Assembly: GCA_007123625.1 (NCBI GenBank)
Contig: SKKS01000454.1
Coordinates: 1 to 8,851, forward strand
DNA from: Paracoccaceae bacterium
GTDB taxonomy: Bacteria > Pseudomonadota > Alphaproteobacteria > Rhodobacterales > Rhodobacteraceae
Length of the DNA stretch: 8,851 nt
Direction: 5' to 3'
Part shown: positions 1 to 5,652 of the stretch, piece by piece
Layout: each line of letters starts with the position of its first letter
Numbering within the stretch: position 1 is the stretch's first letter
Notes under the pieces: model-generated
The model's database searches: none
Told to the model about the DNA's origin: nothing
Seen by the model: only the letters and a program-made list of their open reading frames with translations
Program-made: the position numbers and the translations under genes

Positions 1-789
1 ACCTGCTTCGCCCACGATCCGGGCCGGCACGCCCGCCACCGTGGTTTTGGGTGGCACGTCTTCCAGCACGACCGAGCCGGCGGCGATGCGCGAGCAGTTG
101 CCGATGCGGATGTTGCCCAGCACCTTGGCGCCGGCGCCGATCAGAACGCCATCGCCGATCTTGGGGTGGCGGTCCCCGTCTTCCTTGCCGGTGCCGCCCA
201 GCGTGACCGAATGCAGCATCGACACGTTATCCCCCACCACTGCGGTTTCGCCGATGACAATGGAATGCGCGTGGTCGATCATGATCCCGCGCCCCATACG
301 CGCGCCGGGGTGGATATCGACGCCGAACACCTCTGACACGCGCATCTGCACGAAGGACGCGAAATCCTTGCGCCCGTTGATGTGCAGCCAATGCGCGATC
401 CGAAAGGCCTGCAACGCCTGATACCCCTTGAAATACATCAGCGGCTGCAGAAAGCGCGCGCAGGCGGGGTCGCGTTCGTATGTGGCCACCAGGTCGGCAC
501 GCGCGGCCGCGCCGATGGAAGCATCCTCGGCCATCGCCTCGTCGGCGATTTCGCGCAGGATCTGTTCGCTCATTTCGCCCGAGGCAAGCTTGAGCGAGAA
601 GCGGAATGCCAGTGCGCGTTCGAACGTTGCATGGTGCAGGATCGAGGAATGCAGCATCCCACCCAAAAGCGGTTCGTCGATGATGGCGGCGCGCGCTTCG
701 TCCTGAATGCGCTGCCAGACAGGATCGAGCGCCTTGATCTTTGGCGCGCGGTGCGCGGTTTCGGGCTGTCGCGAGTCCGGTTGCGGCAT
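1..789 (-). CDS. cysE: Serine O-acetyltransferase (CysE), 3' end cut by window edge
   Basis: Transfers acetyl from acetyl-CoA to L-serine, giving O-acetylserine, the carbon skeleton for cysteine synthesis in the cytoplasm. 263 codons are visible and stay open to position 1. The family is about 270 residues, so only a short C-terminal tail is missing. Residues about 20-125 form the helical SATase N-terminal domain. Residues about 150-255 are the left-handed beta-helix of hexapeptide repeats, with VDIHPGARMGRG, DHAHSIVIGETAVVG, SVTLGGTGK, DRHPKIGDG and VAGVPARIVG readable. By alignment from memory with E. coli CysE, Asp158 and His173 match the catalytic Asp143/His158 pair and His208 matches His193, with identical spacing. 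The ATG at 789 is preceded by GGAGAG at good spacing. The gene lies 103 nt downstream of the ectR-like gene on the same strand and may be partly cotranscribed, but it has its own promoter-like sequence. CysE is often feedback-inhibited by cysteine through the C-terminus, which cannot be judged here. Confidence 0.96.
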   Translation of the reverse strand, partial: MPQPDSRQPETAHRAPKIKALDPVWQRIQDEARAAIIDEPLLGGMLHSSILHHATFERALAFRFSLKLASGEMSEQILREIADEAMAEDASIGAAARADLVATYERDPACARFLQPLMYFKGYQALQAFRIAHWLHINGRKDFASFVQMRVSEVFGVDIHPGARMGRGIMIDHAHSIVIGETAVVGDNVSMLHSVTLGGTGKEDGDRHPKIGDGVLIGAGAKVLGNIRIGNCSRIAAGSVVLEDVPPKTTVAGVPARIVGEAG

Positions 790-819
790 CGGATCTCTCC
801 GTTACTGGGTGTGTATCTG

Positions 820-847
820 TATCTAGGAAAGTCTGCGCGCGTGTAAA
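820..847 (-). promoter_or_regulatory. Possible cysE promoter
   Basis: On the minus strand TTTACA (842-847) resembles a -35 element (5 of 6 to TTGACA). It is followed after 16 nt by TAGATA (820-825), a weak -10 (3 of 6). The -10 ends about 30 nt before the cysE ATG. Alphaproteobacterial promoters are poorly conserved, so this is only a candidate. Confidence 0.3.
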
Positions 848-858
848 CCCCCGCGCGC
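835..858. other. GC-only hairpin in the ectR-cysE gap
   Basis: GCGCGCG (835-841) can pair with CGCGCGC (852-858) around a 10-nt loop. On the minus strand no T-run follows, so it is not a convincing intrinsic terminator between ectR and cysE. Alternating GC is self-complementary and common in GC-rich DNA, so chance is possible. Confidence 0.25.
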
Positions 859-866
859 GGCCTGAA

Positions 867-889
867 CCGTACGCGACACCGTACGCGAC
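867..889. repeat. Two-copy tandem repeat CCGTACGCGAC, period 12
   Basis: CCGTACGCGAC occurs at 867-877 and again at 879-889, separated by a single A. It lies immediately beyond the stop codon of the ectR-like gene (893-895). Each copy contains the palindrome CGTACG. It may be a local duplication or a protein-binding site. No function can be assigned from sequence. Confidence 0.6.
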
Positions 890-892
890 CGG

Positions 893-1369
893 TCAGGCGG
901 GTTTGCGGGTCTCGGCCTCGACCTCTGGCAGGGGATCGATGCCGCTGGCGCCGAACAGTTGCCCGATCCGTTCGGTCGCAGCGACCAGCATCGCCTGTTC
1001 CCAATCCGCCAGTGTATCGAAGCCGCGAATGAACCGGTCATGCAGCGGATCGGGAGAGGCCGCCAGCAACGCGCGCCCGGCGTCGGTCAGGATCACCCAG
1101 ACCATGCGGCGGTCGGACTGACGGCGTTCGCGCCGGACCAGCGCGCGCGCTTCCAGCCTGTCGATCAGCGCGCTGACCGTCGCCTGCGAGACGCCCAGCC
1201 GCCGCGCGATGTCACGCGGCATTTCCTGCCCTTCGTCGGCAAGGGCGTGCAGCACCAGCATCTGCGCATTCGACAGACCCGAAGACCGGGCAATGGCCCG
1301 GTCGTTGGTTTCGATGGCGCGCAACACGCGGCGCAGGGCGATCAGGGTGGAATCGGCGCGGTTCTTCAC
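893..1369 (-). CDS. ectR: MarR-family transcriptional regulator, EctR type
   Basis: Predicted DNA-binding repressor of the divergent ectABC-ask_ect operon. From the chosen start the protein is 158 residues, normal for MarR proteins. Residues about 7-30 form the N-terminal dimerisation helix (STLIALRRVLRAIE). Residues about 35-100 form the winged helix, with recognition helix SQATVSALIDRLEARALV (61-78) and a wing with the typical RRERRQSDRRMVWVILTDAGR pattern. About 40 C-terminal residues complete the dimer interface. The GTG at 1369 is preferred because AGGA (1376-1379, minus strand) lies 6 nt upstream and MarR homology begins just after it. In-frame ATGs at 1459 and 1435 would add about 30 and 22 residues but lack a Shine-Dalgarno and encode sequence unlike the family. 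The EctR assignment rests on position next to ectA and on operator-like motifs in the spacer. MarR fold is near certain and target is inferred. Confidence 0.88.
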   Translation of the reverse strand: MKNRADSTLIALRRVLRAIETNDRAIARSSGLSNAQMLVLHALADEGQEMPRDIARRLGVSQATVSALIDRLEARALVRRERRQSDRRMVWVILTDAGRALLAASPDPLHDRFIRGFDTLADWEQAMLVAATERIGQLFGASGIDPLPEVEAETRKPA

Positions 1370-1524
1370 GGTCAGTCCTGTTTTTCGTGCGCCAGATTGA
1401 TCGTCGCGCGCGAGAAAAGCAAGGGCTCGCTGCATGGGATTGTACCGCAACGCGTGCATCTTGTCGGGCAGGACCCGGCGCTTGGCGTTCTGCCGTCCCA
1501 GCGTCGAACATCTTCGATAGAATA

Positions 1525-1536
1525 ATAATTAGTCAA
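1525..1536 (+). repeat. ectR-side copy of the TTAGTCAA motif
   Basis: ATAATTAGTCAA matches the copy in the ectA promoter at 11 of 12 positions, in the same orientation. It lies in the AT-rich block on the ectR side, where it could serve autoregulation of ectR. On the minus strand it reads TTGACTAATTAT, so it also contains a -35-like TTGACT for ectR. No good -10 was found at standard spacing. Confidence 0.45.
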
Positions 1537-1565
1537 TGAAAACAAATTTTCTCAAACTGCCCGTG

Positions 1566-1607
1566 ATATTGGCGGATCTGTCCGGGCATTTGTTTGATAT
1601 ATTGGCG
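1566..1607. repeat. Direct repeat ATATTGGCG, 33 nt apart
   Basis: ATATTGGCG occurs at 1566-1574 and 1599-1607, start to start 33 nt, about three helical turns. Both copies are preceded by a GAT or TGAT context. The spacing would put both on one DNA face, as for an activator upstream of the ectA promoter. A 9-nt repeat can also be chance. Confidence 0.35.
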
Positions 1608-1642
1608 AAAAATCGTCAACCGGGGCGAATATCTGGCTCGGG

Positions 1643-1670
1643 TTGCAATGATGCGGGCGATCCCTATATT
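1643..1670 (+). promoter_or_regulatory. Predicted ectA promoter
   Basis: TTGCAA (1643-1648, 4 of 6 to the -35 consensus) is followed after 16 nt by TATATT (1665-1670, 5 of 6 to TATAAT). Transcription would start near 1677, giving a leader of about 24 nt before the ectA ATG at 1701. It would drive ectABC and, if readthrough occurs, ask_ect. The -10 overlaps the putative EctR half-site at 1667-1674, so repressor binding would block polymerase. Confidence 0.5.
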
Positions 1671-1677
1671 TAGTCAA
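1666..1677 (+). promoter_or_regulatory. Putative EctR operator overlapping the ectA -10
   Basis: ATATTTAGTCAA includes TATTTAGT at 1667-1674. As I recall, the Methylomicrobium alcaliphilum EctR1 site is a pseudo-palindrome with left half TATTTAGT, overlapping a -10 in the ect promoter. Here that half is exact and in the same promoter position. The right half does not match well. The near-copy at 1525-1536 supports a real recognition motif. Binding by the neighbouring MarR protein is inferred. Confidence 0.45.
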
Positions 1678-1700
1678 ACGAATGAAAAACACGGGACACC

Positions 1701-2249
1701 ATGCTTATGAGCGGCCAAATTCGCAAGATAATCGAAACACCAAAGGGGCGTCTGCGCCTGCGCAAGCCGACCAAGTCTGATGGATCGGATGTCTGGGAAC
1801 TGGTTGCGCGGTGCAAGCCGCTGGACGAGAACTCGATGTACATGAACATCGTGCAGTGCGACCATTTCGGCGACACATGTGTGCTGGCCGAACACGACGG
1901 CAAGGTCGTCGGCTGGGTCTCGGGGCATGTTCCCCCGGGCCGTGACGACACAGTTTTCGTCTGGCAGGTGGCGGTCTGCGCGTCCATGCGCGGCACTGGG
2001 CTGGGTCGGCACATGCTGAACGCTCTGCTTGACCGCCCCGCGTGTGCGCGCGTGCGCCAGATGGAGACCACGATCACCCGCGACAACGAAGCGTCGTGGG
2101 GTCTGTTCCGCAGCTTTGCACGCCGACTGGGTGGCGATCTGAGCCACGCCCCGCATTACGAGCGCGAAGCGCATTTCGATGGCGCCCATGCGACCGAGCA
2201 TCTGGTGACCATCGCAATCGATGCGGCTGCGGAACGCAAGGCCGCCTGA
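1701..2249 (+). CDS. ectA: L-2,4-diaminobutyrate N-gamma-acetyltransferase (EctA)
   Basis: Acetylates L-2,4-diaminobutyrate with acetyl-CoA to N-gamma-acetyl-diaminobutyrate, the second dedicated step of ectoine synthesis. The 182-residue protein is a single GNAT domain of usual EctA length. Visible family features are LRLRKPTKSDGSDVW near the start (19-32), the substrate-side segment LDENSMYMNIVQCDHF (41-56), the acetyl-CoA pyrophosphate loop RGTGLG (97-102) and TITRDNEAS (124-132). The ATG at 1701 follows a weak GGGA (1693-1696). A second in-frame ATG at 1707 would remove only two residues and is equally possible. It is the first gene of the operon and divergent from ectR. It is followed by 82 nt holding a stable hairpin before ectB, an unusually long gap for this cluster. 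Confidence 0.97.
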   Translation: MLMSGQIRKIIETPKGRLRLRKPTKSDGSDVWELVARCKPLDENSMYMNIVQCDHFGDTCVLAEHDGKVVGWVSGHVPPGRDDTVFVWQVAVCASMRGTGLGRHMLNALLDRPACARVRQMETTITRDNEASWGLFRSFARRLGGDLSHAPHYEREAHFDGAHATEHLVTIAIDAAAERKAA

Positions 2250-2274
2250 GGCGCTCACCCGAAAACATGCGCAA

Positions 2275-2300
2275 CGCTGCGGCCCGCCGAGGCCGCGGCG
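2275..2300 (+). other. Stable 10-bp hairpin between ectA and ectB
   Basis: The arms 2275-2284 (CGCTGCGGCC) and 2291-2300 (GGCCGCGGCG) pair over 10 positions, with one G-U, around the loop CGCCGA. No U-run follows, so it is not a standard terminator. A structure here could block 3' exonucleases or set the ratio of ectA to ectB message. Confidence 0.5.
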
Positions 2301-2331
2301 CCACCAGTGATAGAACACAGAGGACTTTCCC

Positions 2332-3615
2332 ATGGCAACCAGCCAGCATACCGACATCTACACCCGCCGCGAATCCGAGGCGCGCAGCTACTGCCGCAAC
2401 TTTCCGGTAGAATTCGCCACCGCCCGCAACGCCACGCTGACCGACAGCAGCGGGCGCGAATACACCGACTTTCTGGCCGGGTGTTCGTCGCTGAACTATG
2501 GCCACAACGATCCGGACATGAAGGCCGCGCTGGTCGAGTATATCACGGGCGAGGGGATCACCCACGCGCTGGACATGCACACCGGCCCCAAGGCCGCATT
2601 CCTGGAAACCTTCGAGCGCCTGATCCTGAAGCCGCGCGGCATGGACCACAAGATCATGATGACCGGCCCTACCGGCACCAATGCGGTGGAAGCGGCGATG
2701 AAGCTGGCGCGCAAGGTCACGGGCCGCGATACGGTGATTGCCTTCACCAACGGTTTTCACGGCATGACCATGGGCGCACTGGCTGCCACCGGCAACGCGG
2801 GCAAGCGCGCGGGCGGCGGCATGGCGTTGCATGGCGTGGTGCGCATGCCGTTCGAAGGTGCGATCGAAGGCGTAGACAGCCTCGCCTATGTCAAGGCGAT
2901 GCTTGAGAACCCCTCGGGCGGCGTGGATGCGCCTGCGGCATTCCTGATCGAGCCGGTGCAGGGCGAGGGCGGGCTGAACGCCGCCAGTGCCGAATTCCTC
3001 CGCGGGATCGCAGCACTTGCCAGGGAACAAGGCGCGCTACTGATCGCCGATGACATCCAAGCCGGGATCGGCCGCACGGGGCCGTTCTTCAGCTTTGAAG
3101 GGATGGGGGTTGAACCCGACCTTATCCCGCTCGCGAAATCGCTTTCGGGGTTCGGGTTGCCGTTCGCTGCGCTGCTGATCCGGCGGGATCTGGATATCTG
3201 GAAACCGGCCGAGCATAACGGAACCTTCCGCGGCAACACCCATGCCTTCGTGACCGCCCGCGTGGCGCTGGAGAAGTTCTGGGCCGATGACGCATTCCAG
3301 AGGCAGACCGAGGCCAAGGCCGCGGTGCTGACCGAACGGCTGAAACAGATTGCGGCCCTGGTGCCTGGCGCACGCCTCAAGGGGCGCGGTATGATGCAGG
3401 GCGTGGACGTGGGCTCGGGCGATCTGGCCGCCGACATCTGCGCGCGGTGCTTCGAGCGTGGTCTGGTGATCGAAACCTCGGGTGCCCATGACGAGGTGGT
3501 CAAGGTGCTTGCACCGCTGACGATCCCGCAGGCACAGCTTGAAGCCGGGCTGGAGATCATCGCCACAGCAGTGCAGGATGCGCTGACCGAAACAACCCGG
3601 ATCGCAGCGGAGTAA
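2332..3615 (+). CDS. ectB: Diaminobutyrate--2-oxoglutarate transaminase (EctB)
   Basis: PLP-dependent class III aminotransferase that converts L-aspartate-4-semialdehyde plus glutamate into L-2,4-diaminobutyrate and 2-oxoglutarate, the entry step of ectoine synthesis. Its length, 427 residues, is usual. Key parts are GYGHND-like SLNYGHNDPDM (53-63), the phosphate-binding TGPTGTNAVEAA (111-122), NGFHGMT (140-146), EPVQGEGG (207-214), the PLP nitrogen-binding ADDIQAGIGRTG (239-250, Asp240) and the Schiff-base lysine Lys269 in LIPLAKSLSGFG. The ATG at 2332 has AGAGGA (2319-2324) 7 nt upstream. Only 6 nt separate its stop from ectC, and the ectC ribosome site overlaps the ectB end, so ectB and ectC are probably translationally coupled. 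Cytoplasmic. Class III transaminases are many, but length, EctB-like motifs and position between ectA and ectC settle the identity. Confidence 0.98.
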   Translation: MATSQHTDIYTRRESEARSYCRNFPVEFATARNATLTDSSGREYTDFLAGCSSLNYGHNDPDMKAALVEYITGEGITHALDMHTGPKAAFLETFERLILKPRGMDHKIMMTGPTGTNAVEAAMKLARKVTGRDTVIAFTNGFHGMTMGALAATGNAGKRAGGGMALHGVVRMPFEGAIEGVDSLAYVKAMLENPSGGVDAPAAFLIEPVQGEGGLNAASAEFLRGIAALAREQGALLIADDIQAGIGRTGPFFSFEGMGVEPDLIPLAKSLSGFGLPFAALLIRRDLDIWKPAEHNGTFRGNTHAFVTARVALEKFWADDAFQRQTEAKAAVLTERLKQIAALVPGARLKGRGMMQGVDVGSGDLAADICARCFERGLVIETSGAHDEVVKVLAPLTIPQAQLEAGLEIIATAVQDALTETTRIAAE

Positions 3616-3621
3616 TCACTC

Positions 3622-4011
3622 ATGATCGTACGTGACTTTCACGCAGAAAAGAAAACCGACCGGCGCGTGGCCGCCGAGCAATGGGAATCCGTGCGCCTGC
3701 TTCTGGCCGGTGACGGGATGGGATTTTCGTTCCACATCACCACCATTGCCGCAGGGAGCACGCATACGTTCCACTACAAGAACCACTTCGAAAGCGTCTA
3801 TTGCATCAGCGGCAAGGGCACGATCGAGGATCTGGCCAAGGGCGAGGTGCACGACATCCGCCCTGGCGTGATGTACGCGCTGGACCAGCATGACAAGCAT
3901 ACCATCCGCTGCGAGGAGGAAATGGTGCTGGCATGCTGCTTCAACCCGCCGGTGACGGGCACCGAAGTGCATCGCGAGGATGGCTCGTACGCGGCGGTGG
4001 AAACCGCCTGA
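3622..4011 (+). CDS. ectC: L-ectoine synthase (EctC)
   Basis: Cyclises N-gamma-acetyl-L-2,4-diaminobutyrate by water elimination to ectoine, the last step of the pathway. The 129-residue protein is a single cupin barrel, typical for EctC. The proposed iron ligands are all present: Glu57 in HFESVYCISG, Tyr85 in PGVMYALD and His93 in QHDKHTIR. These are the positions I recall from structural work on EctC enzymes. It begins MIVRDF, as EctC proteins do, and ends shortly after CFNPPVTGTEVHREDGSY, a conserved tail. GGAG at the very end of ectB serves as its ribosome site. Two GC hairpins and a 118-nt gap follow before ask_ect, so ectC may be the last gene of the main transcript, with ask_ect reached by readthrough. 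Confidence 0.98.
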   Translation: MIVRDFHAEKKTDRRVAAEQWESVRLLLAGDGMGFSFHITTIAAGSTHTFHYKNHFESVYCISGKGTIEDLAKGEVHDIRPGVMYALDQHDKHTIRCEEEMVLACCFNPPVTGTEVHREDGSYAAVETA

Positions 4012-4023
4012 GGGGACGAAAAA

Positions 4024-4039
4024 GGGGGCCTTCGCCCCC
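4024..4039 (+). terminator. Possible terminator or attenuator after ectC
   Basis: GGGGGC (4024-4029) pairs with GCCCCC (4034-4039) around the loop CTTC, starting 13 nt after the ectC stop and preceded by a run of A. What follows is CTCTTGGG, a poor U-tract, so termination is likely partial at best. This would let ask_ect be expressed below ectABC. Confidence 0.45.
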
Positions 4040-4044
4040 CTCTT

Positions 4045-4062
4045 GGGCCGCAAGGGCGGCCC
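4045..4062 (+). other. Second hairpin after ectC
   Basis: GGGCCGC (4045-4051) and GCGGCCC (4056-4062) pair perfectly over 7 bp around the loop AAGG, directly behind the first hairpin. No T-run follows. Two tandem hairpins between ectC and ask_ect may together protect the ectABC message from 3' decay or slow polymerase. Confidence 0.45.
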
Positions 4063-4064
4063 AA

Positions 4065-4098
4065 TTCACCCCCGAGAGTATTTTCAGGCAAGATGAAG
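4065..4098 (+). repeat. Candidate Rhodobacteraceae intergenic repeat-like sequence
   Basis: The stretch contains CACCCCCGAGAGTATTTT followed by GCAAGATGAAG. From memory, similar C-rich/GAGTATTT/GCAAGATGAAG strings recur between genes in Rhodobacteraceae, often next to GC hairpins. Only one copy is in this window, so recurrence cannot be shown here. Its end supplies an AAGGAG (4096-4101) that could act as a ribosome site for an upstream GTG of ask_ect. Confidence 0.35.
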
Positions 4099-4129
4099 GA
4101 GCGGCGCCGAGGTGCCGCGAGAAAGAACC

Positions 4130-5581
4130 ATGGGACATACAGTCGAGAAGATCGGTGGCACCTGCATGAGCCGGAGCCGCGAATTGCTGGACACGCTCTA
4201 CAAGGGTGAGCGGACCGAGGCGCAGATCTACAATCGCATTTTCGTGGTATCGGCGTTCGGCGGGGTCACGAACCTGCTGCTCGAGCACAAGAAGACCGGT
4301 GCACGCGGGGTCTACGGGCACTTCGCCAATGATGATTCGGGCGCGGGCTGGGGCGAGGCGCTCAAGGGCGTGGCGACCGAGATGATGCGCATCCACGGCG
4401 AGGTTCTGGACCACGGCGGCGACCGCGAGCGTGCCGACGCCTTTGTCCGGGACCGGATCGAGGGCGCGCGCGCGTGCATGCTTGATCTGCAGCGGCTGGG
4501 GTCCTATGGGCATTTCCGCATCGACACGCAGTTGATGACCCTGCGCGAGTTGCTGTCGGGGATGGGAGAGGCGCATTCGGCCTTCGTCAGCGCGCTGCTG
4601 TTGCAGCGTGCGGGCGTGAATGCACGCTTCGTGGACCTGAGCGGCTGGCGTGACGAGTGCCATCCGACGCTGGAAGAGCGCCTGACCCGCGCCATGCAAG
4701 GGATCGATCTGGCAAGCGAATTGCCGATCGTGACCGGGTATGCGCATTGCTCCGAAGGGCTGATGCGCGAGTACGACCGTGGGTACTCCGAAGTGGTCTT
4801 CGCCCATCTGGCGGCGCTGACCGGCGCGACGGAAGCGATCATCCACAAGGAGTTCCACCTGTCGTCAGCCGACCCGAAGATCGTGGGGCTGGATGCCGTG
4901 CGCAAGATCGGGCGCACCAGTTTCGATGTGGCGGACCAGCTGTCGAACCTTGGGATGGAGGCGATCCACCCCAACGCCGCGCGGGTACTGCGCCGCGCCG
5001 ATGTCGCGCTTCGGGTCAAGCATGCGTTCGAGCCCGAGGACCCCGGCACTCTGATCGGCCCTGAAGGTGGCACGCCGGGGCGCGTTGAGATGGTCACCGG
5101 GCTGCCGATCTTCGGCTTCGAGGTGCACGAGCCCGACATGGTGGGGGTCAAGGGCTATGACGCGGCGATTCTGGATGCGCTGACGCGCCATGATCTGTGG
5201 ATTGTGTCCAAGTCGTCGAACGCCAATTCGATCACGCATTGGCTGGATGCTTCGTTGAAATCCATCAGGCGGGTGGAACGGGACCTGGCGATGAAATTCC
5301 CCAATGCCGAATTCGCCACGCGCCCGCTGGCCATGGTGGCGGTCATCGGATCGGACCTGAGCGACATGGCCATTGCCCGGCGCGGGCTGGAGGCGCTGGA
5401 AGGCGCAGGCATCCGGCCGCTGGCATTGCAGCAAGGGTTGCGCCGGATCGAGGTGCAGTTCGTGGTTGAACGTGACCGGATGGAAGATGCGGTCGGCACG
5501 TTGCATCGCGCGCTGATCGAGGAGACCGAATCCGATGAAGTGACGCCGGATTTCGCCCCAGCCGCGATTGCTGCTGAATAA
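4130..5581 (+). CDS. ask_ect: Ectoine-specific aspartate kinase (Ask_Ect)
   Basis: Phosphorylates L-aspartate to 4-phospho-L-aspartate, supplying aspartate semialdehyde to EctB. It is a specialised aspartokinase found beside ect genes. From the ATG at 4130 it is 483 residues, as usual. The kinase domain (about 4-310) shows KIGGTCM (7-13), VVSAFGGVTNLL (39-50), RELLSGMGE (139-147), RGYSEVVF (217-224) and FHLSSADPKIV (242-252). Two ACT-type modules follow (about 318-395 and 400-465). The start gives MGHTVEKIGGT, matching the family N-terminus, although its ribosome site is weak. A GTG at 4112 with AAGGAG 10 nt upstream would add six residues and is a real alternative. Oddity: the KxGGTS motif has Cys12 in place of Ser. 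The gene is last in the ect cluster and separated from ectC by hairpins. It faces the GST gene tail to tail. Confidence 0.95.
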   Translation: MGHTVEKIGGTCMSRSRELLDTLYKGERTEAQIYNRIFVVSAFGGVTNLLLEHKKTGARGVYGHFANDDSGAGWGEALKGVATEMMRIHGEVLDHGGDRERADAFVRDRIEGARACMLDLQRLGSYGHFRIDTQLMTLRELLSGMGEAHSAFVSALLLQRAGVNARFVDLSGWRDECHPTLEERLTRAMQGIDLASELPIVTGYAHCSEGLMREYDRGYSEVVFAHLAALTGATEAIIHKEFHLSSADPKIVGLDAVRKIGRTSFDVADQLSNLGMEAIHPNAARVLRRADVALRVKHAFEPEDPGTLIGPEGGTPGRVEMVTGLPIFGFEVHEPDMVGVKGYDAAILDALTRHDLWIVSKSSNANSITHWLDASLKSIRRVERDLAMKFPNAEFATRPLAMVAVIGSDLSDMAIARRGLEALEGAGIRPLALQQGLRRIEVQFVVERDRMEDAVGTLHRALIEETESDEVTPDFAPAAIAAE

Positions 5582-5606
5582 GCGGCCGGGATCAACCTGC
5601 AGCGCC

Positions 5607-5639
5607 GGATCGCGCGAGCCCTCGGGGTCCGCGCGATCC
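5607..5639. terminator. Perfect-stem hairpin between convergent ask_ect and GST genes
   Basis: GGATCGCGCG (5607-5616) pairs exactly with CGCGCGATCC (5630-5639). Inside, CCC (5619-5621) and GGG (5625-5627) extend the stem after one mismatch and a G-U. On the plus strand TTGATTCT follows, a modest U-tract. It sits centrally in the 71-nt gap between two genes pointing at each other and likely ends transcription from the ect side, perhaps from both. Confidence 0.65.
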
Positions 5640-5652
5640 TTGATTCTGACCG

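Larger units (their letters stand above)
1370..1700. promoter_or_regulatory. Divergent ectR-ectA control region
   Basis: This 331-nt stretch holds no convincing gene. The part next to ectR (1370-1510) is GC-rich and would be 5' leader of ectR, or coding if an upstream ATG is used. The part from about 1513 to 1700 is markedly AT-rich compared with its surroundings. It carries two copies of an ATAATTAGTCAA-like motif (1525-1536 and 1666-1677), two copies of ATATTGGCG (1566-1574 and 1599-1607), and the ectA promoter candidate. The AT drop and clustered repeats mark it as the regulatory hub of the ectoine cluster. Confidence 0.7.

Noticed and set aside
1212..1511. 99-codon minus-strand frame starting at ATG 1511, overlapping ectR in another frame, possibly a leader peptide
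   Set aside because: No ribosome site, Arg/Pro-rich shadow composition, and it ends deep within ectR, so coupling is implausible.
2074..3030. 318-codon minus-strand open frame across ectA and ectB
   Set aside because: Antisense to two unmistakable ectoine genes, with no recognisable domain.
3941..4858. 305-codon minus-strand open frame across ectC and ask_ect
   Set aside because: Antisense shadow of ectC and ask_ect; it also runs through the hairpin region and shows no family features.
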